Source of the DNA: Rhodovastum sp963804495
GTDB taxonomy: Bacteria > Pseudomonadota > Alphaproteobacteria > Acetobacterales > Acetobacteraceae
Length of the DNA: 64,000 nt
NCBI GenBank assembly: GCA_963804495.1
Contig: CAWDQN010000003.1
Location: forward strand, 667,347 to 731,346
Direction of reading: 5' to 3'
Shown piece after piece: positions 26,289-35,173 of the stretch (positions within the stretch are counted from its first letter, which is position 1; each line of letters begins with the position of its first letter). Both the position numbers and the translations under genes were made by a program. The notes under the pieces are model-generated. The model saw only the letters and a list, made by a program, of their open reading frames with translations. It was not told the origin of the DNA and searched no databases.

Positions 26289-29009
26289 ATGCATTTTCTT
26301 GCCGTTACCGCCCTCTTTGCCTCGCCGGGACTGCCGGCCGCGCCGCCGGCCACGGCGGCGGAACCCGCGGCGCCGTTTGCGGGCGCGCTGGCCGACATTC
26401 TCGTGGCAGGGTCGGTGGCCTCCACCGGCACGCCTGCGACGCCTGTGGCACCACCAGTTCGCCGGCAAGCGGCCGGCGCGGCGACCGGCGTGCAGACCGA
26501 CACGCCAGCGGCGCCGCAGCACGCCGCCGGCCCCGCGCCGGTCGCCGGTCGGGCGGGCTCCGCCAAGCCCGCCGCCGCGAACGAGAGAGCGCAACCGGCC
26601 CGGGCCCGCGCGGTGCCGCAGGCGCAGGGCCGGCAGCAGGCAGAGGCCCGATCTTCCACCGACGCGACTCCGGCAGGCGCGAGCATGTTCGCGGGTGCGT
26701 TCTGGCCGCCGCTCATCCCGGCGGGCACGGAAGCGCCAACGCCCAATACGGCGGTGGCGCCAACGGACACGACGTTGCCGGTTGCCGATCTCGCGCCGGC
26801 GCAGCCGATTTATGCCGCATCAGCATCCCCGGCAACGAACCGGGACGCGCTGCCGGATCCGACGACGTTACCACCGTGCGTTGCTCAGCCCCTACCGGTC
26901 AACGCCGGCGCGGCCAGCGTGCCGCACGCCAGGAGCCGTCCGGAGGAGGGCGCGCCGGGCGTCGCGCGGGTGCCGGTCACACTGGCGTCCGACCCGGCGC
27001 CGGCCGCGAACCCCTTTCGCCTGCTGCCGGCGGCGCGGGCTGCTGCTTCGGCACAAGTGGCCCAGGCGGCCGCTCCGGCGCCACCCGCCCCTGCCGAACC
27101 GCAGGTGCCGACCGTTCCATCGGGGCCACCGGCGCAGCCCCCACAGGTGGCCGCTCCGGCGCCGATCACGCCGGCTTCCGCCGCTGTGCAGGCCGCAGAA
27201 GCTCCTCCCCAGGTTCCGGCGGCGCAAGCTGTCGATCCTGCACAACCGGTTCAGGCGACTATTCCGGCGCCGCTCGTCCCTGCCGAACCGCCGGCCGCGA
27301 CAGTTCCGCTGGCTGCTCCGTCGGGGCCGCCGGCGCAGCCCCCACAGGCCGCCACTCCGGCGCCGATCGCCCAGGCCGGACCGCCGGCCGCGAGCGCCTC
27401 GTCGGGGTCACCGACCCAGCCCCCGCAGGGCGCCGTTCCGGCGCCGATCGCCCCGGCAGAAGGGGTGATGCAGGCTGCACATCCCGCCCCCCCGGCGCAG
27501 CCCACACAAGCCGCCGCTCCGGCGCCGCCCGTTGCGGCCGAACCGAAGGTTCAAATCGCTCGGTCGGGGCCAACGGCACGGACCGTCCCGGCCGACGCTC
27601 AAGCGCCGGCGATCCGGGCCAACCCGCCGGTTCAGACCGCAGCATGGACGCCTGTGATGCAGGTCCTGCCAACTGCTGGTCCGGCGACGCCTGTCGCGGG
27701 CCAACCCCGGGTGCACCCCAGTTCGTCGGCGCCCCCGGCGCAGAACCTGCCGGCCGCCACTCCGCGACCGGTGACGCTGGCCGAACCGCCGGCCCAGATC
27801 CCTCCGCCGGCACCGCCGACGCGAATCCGACAGACCCCCGCTCCTGCGCCGGCCACGCAGGCCGAAGCGCCGTCACCGGTCGGGCGGATCGCACCGCCGC
27901 CGCAGACGGCGCTGGCCACGCCTCCGGCTGCCGAGAGCACGCCACCAGTGCAAGCTTCCCAGTCCGCCCCACCCGCACAAACCGCCCCGGCCGTGCTTCC
28001 GACCCTGGCTGGCGGCGCCACCAAAGACGCGGGCCTGGACGTCAGCGCGAACCAGACCCGCAGCCCCGGCCGCGTCCACCCCGATACCGCCGAGGCCCCG
28101 CAGCCCGGCGCCGCACCGGCACCAAGGAATGGCAGCGCATCCGGCAAGGCTGCCGCGCCGCCACCGGCCGGACCGGCGGCGACGGATGCAAATGCAACTT
28201 TCCCTGCCCTTCCGGCGCAGGCATCCCCTGCGCCCGGCGGCACGGCGGCGACCAGCGACACGGACCACGCCGACCCGCCCATGCCGGACCGGCCGGTCGG
28301 GCGGATCCGGCCGGAAGCGGCGGCGCAGCACACTGCCGCCGAGGCCGCTGGAACGGCCCAATCGACCCCGGCGAGCGCCGCGGTGATCGCGGCGACGGCG
28401 GAACCCGCTGCCGGAGCGGCCGCATCCGCCACGCCAGCCGTTGCCGCCGCGGCTCAGGCCGGCAAGGCCGTCCCATCCGTCGCCGCGCCGGCCGCAGCGG
28501 CCACCACCGCGCCCGAAGCGGCAGCGATCCGGCCAACGCCGGCCGCGCAGGCAATGCCGGCCCTGGTCTCGCTGGGCGGCAGCCGGGGCACAACGCATGT
28601 CACCGTCCGTCTCGACCCGCAGGAGTTGGGCCAAGTGCAGATCCGCGTCGAACAGCCCAATGACGGGCCGGCACGGGTGACCCTGACCGCCCAACGGCCG
28701 CAAACGCTCGATCTGCTGGTGCGCGACCAGGCCCAGTTGCACCACGCGCTCGACCAGGCCGGGGTGCCGGCCGAGGGACGCTCGATCACTTTCCACCTTG
28801 CCCCCTCCACCGCCTCGCCGGACGCCATCAGCGCCGGCATCGGCGCCGGCACCGGCGGCAGCGGATCGGACAGAACGCCGCAGCATGCATTGTCCGCCCC
28901 CCAGCCGCGGCGCAGCCCCGCCGCCCAGGACGACAGTGCGACGGATCTGAATTCCCCCATCCAGGCCGCGCCGCGCCGGCAGCGCGCCGGCATCGACATC
29001 ACCGCCTGA
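26289..29009 (+). CDS. fliK: Flagellar hook-length control protein FliK
   Basis: A 906-aa molecular ruler secreted by the flagellar export apparatus. Residues 1 to about 730 are extremely Pro/Ala-rich, with recurring APAPP and GPPAQPPQ-like units, as expected of an extended ruler. The C-terminal Flg_hook domain is clear: THVTVRLDPQELGQVQIRVE, then GPARVTLTAQRPQTLDLLV and LDQAGVPAEGRSITFHL. AGGAG lies 6 bp upstream of the ATG. Long open frames in other phases here are compositional shadows. flgD follows by 13 bp. Confidence 0.85.
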   Translation: MHFLAVTALFASPGLPAAPPATAAEPAAPFAGALADILVAGSVASTGTPATPVAPPVRRQAAGAATGVQTDTPAAPQHAAGPAPVAGRAGSAKPAAANERAQPARARAVPQAQGRQQAEARSSTDATPAGASMFAGAFWPPLIPAGTEAPTPNTAVAPTDTTLPVADLAPAQPIYAASASPATNRDALPDPTTLPPCVAQPLPVNAGAASVPHARSRPEEGAPGVARVPVTLASDPAPAANPFRLLPAARAAASAQVAQAAAPAPPAPAEPQVPTVPSGPPAQPPQVAAPAPITPASAAVQAAEAPPQVPAAQAVDPAQPVQATIPAPLVPAEPPAATVPLAAPSGPPAQPPQAATPAPIAQAGPPAASASSGSPTQPPQGAVPAPIAPAEGVMQAAHPAPPAQPTQAAAPAPPVAAEPKVQIARSGPTARTVPADAQAPAIRANPPVQTAAWTPVMQVLPTAGPATPVAGQPRVHPSSSAPPAQNLPAATPRPVTLAEPPAQIPPPAPPTRIRQTPAPAPATQAEAPSPVGRIAPPPQTALATPPAAESTPPVQASQSAPPAQTAPAVLPTLAGGATKDAGLDVSANQTRSPGRVHPDTAEAPQPGAAPAPRNGSASGKAAAPPPAGPAATDANATFPALPAQASPAPGGTAATSDTDHADPPMPDRPVGRIRPEAAAQHTAAEAAGTAQSTPASAAVIAATAEPAAGAAASATPAVAAAAQAGKAVPSVAAPAAAATTAPEAAAIRPTPAAQAMPALVSLGGSRGTTHVTVRLDPQELGQVQIRVEQPNDGPARVTLTAQRPQTLDLLVRDQAQLHHALDQAGVPAEGRSITFHLAPSTASPDAISAGIGAGTGGSGSDRTPQHALSAPQPRRSPAAQDDSATDLNSPIQAAPRRQRAGIDITA

Positions 29010-29022
29010 AGGAAAGAGACCC

Positions 29023-29706
29023 ATGAGCATCGCCAGCGTCGCCGCCCAGCAAAGCGCGGCCCAAACCAGCACCACCAGCAGCGGCGCCGCCGCGGGCCAG
29101 AACGCCCTGCAATCGCTTTCGGGCAATTTCCAGGACTTCCTGGGCATGCTGATGACCCAGTTGCAAAATCAGGACCCGACCAGCCCGCTGGATACCAATC
29201 AGTTCACCCAGGAACTGGTGGAGTTCTCCGGCGTCGAGCAGCAGATCAACACCAATGCCAGCCTGACCCAGCTGATCTCGCTGACCCAGTCCGGTCAGAT
29301 GCTGCAAGCCTCGTCGATGGTGGGAAGCACGGTGCAGCTCGCCTCCAATCAGATGCCGCTGCAGAACGGCAGCGGCGCTTTGAGCTTCACTGCCACCAGC
29401 GCCGGCCCGGCGGCGATCACCATTACCAACGCCGCCGGTGCCCAGGTACTGGCCACCACCGTCAACGCCACGGCGGGCAGCAACAGCTGGACATGGAACG
29501 GCGAGGATAGTCAGGGCAATACCCAGCCCGACGGGCCCTACACGGTCACCGTGACCGGTGCCAATGCCAGCGGCAGCGCCGCGGCACTGCCGTTCACCGT
29601 GTCCGGCACCGTCACCGGGGTGGTGAACAACAGCGGCACGCTGGACTTGCAGCTGGGTTCGGAGACGGCCGCCTTCTCAACAGTGCAGTCGGTATCGAAG
29701 CAATAA
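29023..29706 (+). CDS. flgD: Hook assembly scaffolding protein FlgD
   Basis: A 227-aa hook cap protein. The N-terminal QDFLGMLMTQLQNQDPTSPL near residue 39 and EFSGVEQQINTNASL are diagnostic. The C-terminal half is the Ig-like/tudor part, including WTWNGEDSQGNTQPDGPYTV (FlgD_ig). It starts 13 bp after fliK and caps the growing hook made by the divergent flgE. It converges with the esterase gene, with 19 bp between stops and no obvious terminator. Confidence 0.93.
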   Translation: MSIASVAAQQSAAQTSTTSSGAAAGQNALQSLSGNFQDFLGMLMTQLQNQDPTSPLDTNQFTQELVEFSGVEQQINTNASLTQLISLTQSGQMLQASSMVGSTVQLASNQMPLQNGSGALSFTATSAGPAAITITNAAGAQVLATTVNATAGSNSWTWNGEDSQGNTQPDGPYTVTVTGANASGSAAALPFTVSGTVTGVVNNSGTLDLQLGSETAAFSTVQSVSKQ

Positions 29707-29725
29707 AAGCCGCGGCCGCCACCGC

Positions 29726-30691
29726 TCAAGCCGGCCGCAGCCCCCAGAAGCGGCCGATCTCGCCGGTGGCGTCGACGCCGGCGTCCAACACGAACGGCTC
29801 CGTGGACGGCCGCGCCACCGGGTAGCCATGCGCCATGCCATCGATGGTGCAGACCTCGACGGCGTCCTGCCAGACCCGGCGGCGAAAGCCAGGCCGAGGC
29901 GACAGATCCTGCGTGGGCGCGCCACTCAGCCCATGCAGTGCCAGAAACTGCGCCTCCAGGTTCGCCGCGTTGGCCGGGTCGACGGTCTGGTCCGCACTGC
30001 CCTGCCAGATCGAAATGCGCGGCCAGCGCCCCGCATAGCCGGGCGGTGCCAGCGCGCGCGCACGTGCCGCCCAGCCTTCCGGGTCGAGATCGCTGCCGGC
30101 CTTCGCCATGCGGGCCATCGCCGAGCGCACGTCGCTGGCGCAGCCCGCCGGCAGCCCGGCCACCACCGCGCCGGCGGCAAACACGTCCGGATAGGCGGCC
30201 AGCAACGCCGCAGTCATGGCGCCGCCGGCCGAAAGCCCGGCCACGAACACGAAATCCCGCTTGCAGCCGAAGCCATGGATCGCCACCTCGACCATCTGGC
30301 GGATTGACCGCGCCTCGCCGCTGTCGCGCGCGATGTCGACTGGCTCGAACCAGTTGAAGCAACGGCCCTGGTTATTCCGGGCAAGCTGGTCGGGCAGCAG
30401 CAGCGGCGCGCCAAGCCGGTCGGCCAGCGCCATCCAGCCCGAGGCGGCGGCGAAGCCGGCGGCGTCCTGGCCGCAGCCATGCAGCAGCACCAGCAGCGGC
30501 CCGCCGGTGCGCGAGGCCGTGTCCGGGATGTACAGCTTCATCGTCAGCCCGCCCGGATTGGGGTCGAACGATGCTTCCGTCACCCTCCCGCGCGGGCGGT
30601 CGGCATCGGGTGCTTGCGGCTGGGCCAGGCCAGTGGCGGCCAGGGCGTTGCGCAGGCTCTTGGGGAGATGGGACAATAAGGATTTGAACAT
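29726..30691 (-). CDS. PHB depolymerase-family esterase
   Basis: A 321-aa alpha/beta hydrolase. The oxyanion region is PLLVLLHGCGQDAAGF, the nucleophile elbow is G-L-S-A-G-G near residue 150, and the acid and base are probably the Asp in GSADQTVDP and the His in DGMAHGYPV. Family members cleave poly-3-hydroxybutyrate, acetylxylan or feruloyl esters. No clear export signal, so an intracellular role is more likely. The start overlaps the end of maiA only across a 10-bp gap, suggesting one operon. Confidence 0.8.
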   Translation of the reverse strand: MFKSLLSHLPKSLRNALAATGLAQPQAPDADRPRGRVTEASFDPNPGGLTMKLYIPDTASRTGGPLLVLLHGCGQDAAGFAAASGWMALADRLGAPLLLPDQLARNNQGRCFNWFEPVDIARDSGEARSIRQMVEVAIHGFGCKRDFVFVAGLSAGGAMTAALLAAYPDVFAAGAVVAGLPAGCASDVRSAMARMAKAGSDLDPEGWAARARALAPPGYAGRWPRISIWQGSADQTVDPANAANLEAQFLALHGLSGAPTQDLSPRPGFRRRVWQDAVEVCTIDGMAHGYPVARPSTEPFVLDAGVDATGEIGRFWGLRPA

Positions 30692-30701
30692 GCGGTTCCG
30701 A

Positions 30702-31349
30702 TCAGGACGCGTCGGGCTGGGTGAGCGGGGTGGCGGCACTGAAGGCGGGACGGTCGGCTGCTGCCGCATCGGCGCGCAGCAGCAACGGATAGGCGTCGAG
30801 CGGGCAGCCAACCCGGCGCGCGTTGGCCAGTTGTGGCACCAGCACCACATCCGCCAGTCCCGGCGTCCCTCCAAAGCAAAAGGGGCCGGCGCCGCCGTGC
30901 CGCGCCAGCATGGCTTCCAGCGCCGGCAGTCCCTGGATCAGCCAGTGCCGGTACCAGTCGTCAATGGCAGGCTGCGGCTGGCCCATTTGCCGTTTGAGAT
31001 AACGCAGCACCCGCAGGTTGTCGATTGGATGGATGTCGCAGGCGATCGTCAGCGCGAACGCGCGCACCTGCGCTCGCAGCAATGCATCGCCCGGCAGCAG
31101 GGGCGGCTCGGGATGTGTTTCGTCCAGATATTCGATGATGGCGAGCGACTGGGTGAGCACCGCACCGTCGCCGGTCTGCAGCGCTGGCACCAGCCCGAGG
31201 CTGTTGATGGCGCGAAAGTCCGGTGTGTGCTGCTGGCCGCCGTCCCTGAGCAGGTGCACGGGCCGCGCCTCCCAGGGAAGTCCCTTCAGGTTCAGGGCGA
31301 TGCGGACGCGCCATGCGGCTGAGGAGCGGACATAGGTGAACAGACGCAT
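30702..31349 (-). CDS. maiA: Maleylacetoacetate (maleylpyruvate) isomerase
   Basis: A 215-aa zeta-class GST that isomerises cis to trans in the homogentisate or gentisate pathway using glutathione. The N-terminal SSAAWRVRIALNLKGL carries the zeta active-site pattern, followed by NSLGLVPAL, QSLAIIEYLDE and the C-terminal ADVVLVPQLANARR. The start at 31349 gives the family length. Downstream of the aromatic hydroxylase set, it supports aromatic catabolism here, though the ring-cleavage enzyme is not in the window. Confidence 0.85.
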   Translation of the reverse strand: MRLFTYVRSSAAWRVRIALNLKGLPWEARPVHLLRDGGQQHTPDFRAINSLGLVPALQTGDGAVLTQSLAIIEYLDETHPEPPLLPGDALLRAQVRAFALTIACDIHPIDNLRVLRYLKRQMGQPQPAIDDWYRHWLIQGLPALEAMLARHGGAGPFCFGGTPGLADVVLVPQLANARRVGCPLDAYPLLLRADAAAADRPAFSAATPLTQPDAS

Positions 31350-31363
31350 GGCACCATCACAGC

Positions 31364-31525
31364 AAGGCCAGGGCTCTGCCCTGGACCCGCCAAGGGGCAG
31401 TGGCCCCTTGGAACCCATTCCTTAGGGGGTCCAGGGGTTTTGCCCCTGGTGGGGTCCAGGGGCAAAGCCGTCGTGCCGAAGGCGCGCTTCGCGTGGGGCG
31501 GGGTCCGGGGCAGCGCCCCGGCCGG
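31364..31525. repeat. Intergenic double-hairpin repeat, copy C (compound)
   Basis: The 56-bp core at 31364-31419 is 54/56 identical to 36243-36298. It has a first palindrome CCAGGGCTCTGCCCTGG and a second CCAAGGGGC/GCCCCTTGG ending AACCCATT. It continues with further half-units GGTCCAGGGGTTTTGCCCCTGG and GGTCCGGGGCAGCGCCCCGG. It separates maiA from the DUF2783 gene and supplies the out-of-family C-terminus of the latter's frame. Confidence 0.92.
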
Positions 31526-31702
31526 CCTCCGCAATCGCCGCCTGCACCACCTCAACATCGCCGATATGGTTGGCCAGCAACAGCACCAGCCGGGCATCCA
31601 GCCGCCGCGAAGCCTCCGGTGCCAGCCCGTGATGCGCCTCCACCAGCGCCTCGAACAAGCCGTCCGGATCGGTCAGGCGGGGGAAAGATCGAGCTTGCTC
31701 AT
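31422..31702 (-). pseudogene. DUF2783 family gene with a frameshift
   Basis: The start ATG at 31702 overlaps the stop of the FAD monooxygenase (ATGA). It reads MSKLDLSP, then stops. The family body (RLTDPDGLFEALVEAHHGL and RRLDARLVLLLANHIGDV) continues in the next frame. Adding one C to the run of five at about 31680-31684 joins them. The frame then reads into the intergenic repeat, so the original C-terminus is also lost or extended. DUF2783 proteins accompany MBL/FAD-monooxygenase pairs. Whether the lesion is real is open. Confidence 0.72.
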
Positions 31703-33372
31703 GCCGAAATCCGCTGCTTTTCCTCGCTGGTGAAGCCAAGCGCCCGGCGCCTCGCCGCCGCCACCGCCACCGCATCGAAGCCGCGCCAGCGGGCCGCAAC
31801 ATGCTGGTCCGGCCGCAGCAGCACCGCCGTGCCCGACTGCGCGTCGTAGCGCGCGGCGGCCAGCCCGTCGCGGTCCCACAACACGCCATCGGCTTCCACG
31901 GGGCTGACGAACACCGACCGCACCGGCCAGACCCCCTGCCGCACGCGACCGGCCGGGGCGGTGACCGCGCCTGCGGGAACCTCGTCGGGGGCACCGAACA
32001 GCAGCAAGGTGAAGCCATCGGCGGCCAGGTGGTGCAGCAGCCAGTCCGGTTGCCCGTCGCACAGCACCGGCGCGTCGGCCGCCGGCGCGCCGGGCGGCAG
32101 GCCGCCGGCCCAGGCGCCGGTGTCCGGCGTGTTCAGCCAGCTGTTGTGCAGCACCGCGGGACGCGACAGCCGCCCGGAATTGACCAGCGGCCGGGCGAAT
32201 TCGTGCTGTTCGGCCAGTTCCAGCACCGCGTCGCGATAGGCCAGAGCCGCCGCGTTCTTCGGGGTGATGAAGTCGGTGGTGCGGGTCGAGGCGAGGATGT
32301 TCTCGTCGGCCGCCGCCGCGCGCTCGGTGTCGTAGCTGTCCAGCAGTGCCTCGGGCGCGTCGCCGCGCAGCACCGCCAGCAGCTTCCAGGCCAGGTTGTC
32401 GGCATCGTGCACGCCGGCATTGCCGCCGCGGGCGCCGAACGGGCTCATCTGGTGGGCGGCATCGCCCAGGAACAGCGTGCGGCCATGGCGGAACCGCTCC
32501 AGCCGGCGACAGCGGAAAGTATAGATGCTCACCCATTCCAGCTCGAACGGCACCCCGGCGCCGAGCATGGCGCGCACCCGGGCGCGCACCCGCTCGGGGT
32601 CCTTTTCGACCTCGGGGTCGCAGTCCCAGCCAAGCTGGAAGTCGATGCGCCAGACATCGTCGGCCTGGCGATGCAGCAGCACCGAGCCGCCGCGGTGGAA
32701 TGGCGGGTCGAACCAGAACCGGCGCTCGGCCGGGACGTCAGGGCGCATGATCACGTCAGCGATCAGGAAACGGTCACGGAACTCCCGGCCGACAAACGGC
32801 AGGCCCAGGCTCTCGCGCACGAAACTGTGCACCCCGTCGCAGGCCAGCAACCAGTCGGCGGTCAGGCCATAGCGTCCGCCCGGCACCTCGACGGTCAGCC
32901 CCACCCGGTCGGCGCGGTTCTCCACCGCGATCACGCGGCTACGCCAGCGCAGATCGACCATCCCGGTCGCCTGGCAGGCCTCCACCAGCCATTGCTCAAG
33001 GTAATATTGCTGCAGGTTCACGAAGGCCGGGAATTCGTGGCCGGGCTCGGCCAGCAGGTCGAACTCGTAGATGCTTCGGTCGCCGAAAAACACCCTGCCG
33101 ACATTCCATGTCACGCCCTTGGCCAGCAGCCGCGCGCCCAGCCCGAGCCGGGCATAGATCTCCAGCGTGCGCTTGGCGAAGCAGATGGCGCGCGAGCCGA
33201 AGCTGACCGTGTCGTCGTCGTCCAGCACAACCACGCGCTGGCCGCGGATGGCCAGATCGAGCGCCGCGGTCAGCCCCACCATGCCGCCGCCCACCACCAC
33301 CACAGGGTGGCGGGCGCCGTCATCGGTCGGCGGCACATGGTCATAGTGCGGATGAACAAATTTCGTCTGCAT
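31699..33372 (-). CDS. FAD-dependent aromatic-ring monooxygenase
   Basis: A 557-aa class A flavoprotein hydroxylase, close to 3-(3-hydroxyphenyl)propionate hydroxylases. Seen: the FAD GxGxxG as VVVVGGGMVGLTAALDLA near residue 25, the DG motif WLLACDGVHSFVRESLG near 175, and the GD motif FLGDAAHQMSPFGARGGNAG near 295, followed by a thioredoxin-like C-terminal domain. It lies 15 bp downstream of the MBL-fold gene and overlaps DUF2783. A MarR gene divergent from the set is the likely regulator. Confidence 0.85.
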   Translation of the reverse strand: MQTKFVHPHYDHVPPTDDGARHPVVVVGGGMVGLTAALDLAIRGQRVVVLDDDDTVSFGSRAICFAKRTLEIYARLGLGARLLAKGVTWNVGRVFFGDRSIYEFDLLAEPGHEFPAFVNLQQYYLEQWLVEACQATGMVDLRWRSRVIAVENRADRVGLTVEVPGGRYGLTADWLLACDGVHSFVRESLGLPFVGREFRDRFLIADVIMRPDVPAERRFWFDPPFHRGGSVLLHRQADDVWRIDFQLGWDCDPEVEKDPERVRARVRAMLGAGVPFELEWVSIYTFRCRRLERFRHGRTLFLGDAAHQMSPFGARGGNAGVHDADNLAWKLLAVLRGDAPEALLDSYDTERAAAADENILASTRTTDFITPKNAAALAYRDAVLELAEQHEFARPLVNSGRLSRPAVLHNSWLNTPDTGAWAGGLPPGAPAADAPVLCDGQPDWLLHHLAADGFTLLLFGAPDEVPAGAVTAPAGRVRQGVWPVRSVFVSPVEADGVLWDRDGLAAARYDAQSGTAVLLRPDQHVAARWRGFDAVAVAAARRRALGFTSEEKQRISA

Positions 33373-33387
33373 TTCCTGCTCCGCCCG

Positions 33388-34365
33388 CTAAGGGGCGATC
33401 TCCCCACTCTGCGCGCTTTTGGCCGCCAGAGCCTGCCACATGTCACGGTCGCGCTCGGCGGTCCAGATCCGCGGGTGATCGTGGCCGCTGGCCTCGTCAA
33501 AGGCGCGGCTGACATTGAAGGGCATGCAATGGTCGAAAATGACCCAGTGGCCGAAGCGCGGGCGGAGCTGGTGCATCGCCTCGTCGTAAATCGCCTTGAG
33601 ACCGGCGCCCCGCGCGACCCCGGCGCGCACCAGGGCGAACAGGCTGGCGGTGAAGGCCTCGGTGGCGTCCAGCGCCTCCGCAACGTCGCTTGGGGTCAGC
33701 AGGGCCCGACCGCGGCCTGGCACCAGTTTCTCCGCCCCGAGCGCGCGCAGGCGGGCGATGGTTTCCGGCCAGTCGGCGAAATGCGCGTCACCGCAATAGG
33801 GGGTGGCGCCGTACTCCACCGTGTCGCCGGCGAACAGGACTTTTTCTTTCGGCAGCCATACGATCGTATCGCCAGCGGTGTGAGCACGGCCGATGTGGAT
33901 GAGTTGCACCTCCCGCTCGCCTAGCCAAAGTGTCATGCGGCGGTGGAAAGTGTGGGTCGGCCAGGTTAGGCCGGGGATGCTTTCGCGGCCGCGGAACAGG
34001 CGCGGGAAGCGGCCGATCTCGCTGTCCATGTCCTGTTGACCGCGCTCGGCGATCAGGTCGCGAGTCGCATCGGAACAAAGAATTGAATGGGTGGGATAGC
34101 CGGAGGCGCCGAGCACCCGGACAGCGTGGTAATGCGACAACACTAGCTGGCAAACCGGCAGGCCGGTGACGGTGGCGACGCGGGCCTGTACGTCGTGCGC
34201 CATTGCCGGTGTGGCCTGGGCATCGACCACCACCACCCCCTCCGGCCCGACGATCACGCCGGAATTAGGATCACCTTCAGCAGTATAAGCATACAACCCG
34301 GGTCCAAGCTCATCAAACGAAACGGCTTTTTCAGCCATATCATGGGTCGAGGCGAATCCGGCCAT
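33388..34365 (-). CDS. MBL-fold metallo-hydrolase with altered metal motif
   Basis: A 325-aa metallo-beta-lactamase-fold protein. The usual HxHxDH appears as LSHYHAVRVLGA: both first histidines are present but the Asp-His pair is replaced by VR. Later ligands look preserved: HIGRAHTAGDT near residue 175, FAGDTVEY near 195 and FDHCMPFN near the end. It is therefore probably mono-metal or altered in activity. It leads the MBL-FAD-DUF2783 unit, possibly hydrolysing a lactone or thioester intermediate, which is inference. Start at 34365 has GGGGAGCACGTCC upstream. Confidence 0.78.
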   Translation of the reverse strand: MAGFASTHDMAEKAVSFDELGPGLYAYTAEGDPNSGVIVGPEGVVVVDAQATPAMAHDVQARVATVTGLPVCQLVLSHYHAVRVLGASGYPTHSILCSDATRDLIAERGQQDMDSEIGRFPRLFRGRESIPGLTWPTHTFHRRMTLWLGEREVQLIHIGRAHTAGDTIVWLPKEKVLFAGDTVEYGATPYCGDAHFADWPETIARLRALGAEKLVPGRGRALLTPSDVAEALDATEAFTASLFALVRAGVARGAGLKAIYDEAMHQLRPRFGHWVIFDHCMPFNVSRAFDEASGHDHPRIWTAERDRDMWQALAAKSAQSGEIAP

Positions 34366-34550
34366 GGACGTGCTCCCCTCCGCTTTGTTCCCGGTCCCGG
34401 GTCCGGTCCGGAGCGAAGGTCTAGCAGACCTTGCCAGCGCGCGCTTGCCTCACTGTCGGGCTGCGAATGATTATTGTTGCACGGCATGGTGTTTTCCTTT
34501 CAACCGGTCCCACCTGCTAAACTCAATCTCAGAGTGATAGGTGATTGCAA

Positions 34551-35117
34551 ATGAAAACAACCGGGGACAACTACGCAGACATCGTCGCCTTCGATGGCGG
34601 CGAGGATGCGCGCCACGCCGACGCCTTCCTGCTCGAAGAATTCCTGCCATACGAGCTCTCGGTCGCGGCCGGCCGCACCTCGCGGCTGTTCGCGCGCCGG
34701 TTTGAAGCGGCCTTCGGCCTCAGCATCGCCGAATGGCGGGTGCTGGCGGTGGTGGGACGGTTCGGCACGATCACGCCGAGCGCGGTCTCGGAACGCACCG
34801 ACATGGACAAGGTGAAGGTGAGCCGCGCCACCGCTAGCCTGGTGGCGACCAACCTGCTGGAGCAGGGGCCGGCACCGCATGACGGCCGCGCCCGCCTGCT
34901 GCGGCTGACCCGCAAGGGTCGCACCGTGCACGACAGCATCGTGCCGCTGGCGCTGACCCTGGAGGCGCAGCTCGCCGCCGGGCTGTCCGACGAGGAGTGG
35001 ACCACGCTGCGCGCCTGTCTGCGGCGACTGCAGGAGCATGTGCGCTCGCTGGAAAACTCGGCGCTTGCGCATGCGACCCAGCGGCGCCTCCACGGCGGCT
35101 CGCAAGCGGCCGAGTGA
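34551..35117 (+). CDS. MarR-family transcriptional regulator
   Basis: A 188-aa winged-helix repressor. The helix-turn-helix is SIAEWRVLAVVGRFGTITPS with KVKVSRATASLVATNLLEQG as recognition helix, and the wing is PHDGRARLLRLTRKGR. It is divergent from the MBL-FAD unit across 185 bp, typical of a MarR regulator controlling its neighbours in response to an aromatic ligand. An imperfect inverted repeat CAATC-N14-GATTG at 34524-34547, just before its start, is a candidate operator. Confidence 0.83.
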   Translation: MKTTGDNYADIVAFDGGEDARHADAFLLEEFLPYELSVAAGRTSRLFARRFEAAFGLSIAEWRVLAVVGRFGTITPSAVSERTDMDKVKVSRATASLVATNLLEQGPAPHDGRARLLRLTRKGRTVHDSIVPLALTLEAQLAAGLSDEEWTTLRACLRRLQEHVRSLENSALAHATQRRLHGGSQAAE

Positions 35118-35173
35118 GCGCCGCGGCGGCGTCGGCCGGCCGGATCGGCGGCGCGGCCTGTATGGCGTGAGAC

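Noticed and set aside
25991..28663. Long open frame (about 890 codons) on the plus strand overlapping fliK
   Set aside because: It is Arg/Gly/Pro-rich without domains and shares DNA with fliK, whose hook domain is clear. It is a GC-driven shadow.
31801..33924. 707-codon frame antisense to the FAD monooxygenase and MBL genes
   Set aside because: No domain recognised and composition typical of antisense shadows; both genes opposite are certain.
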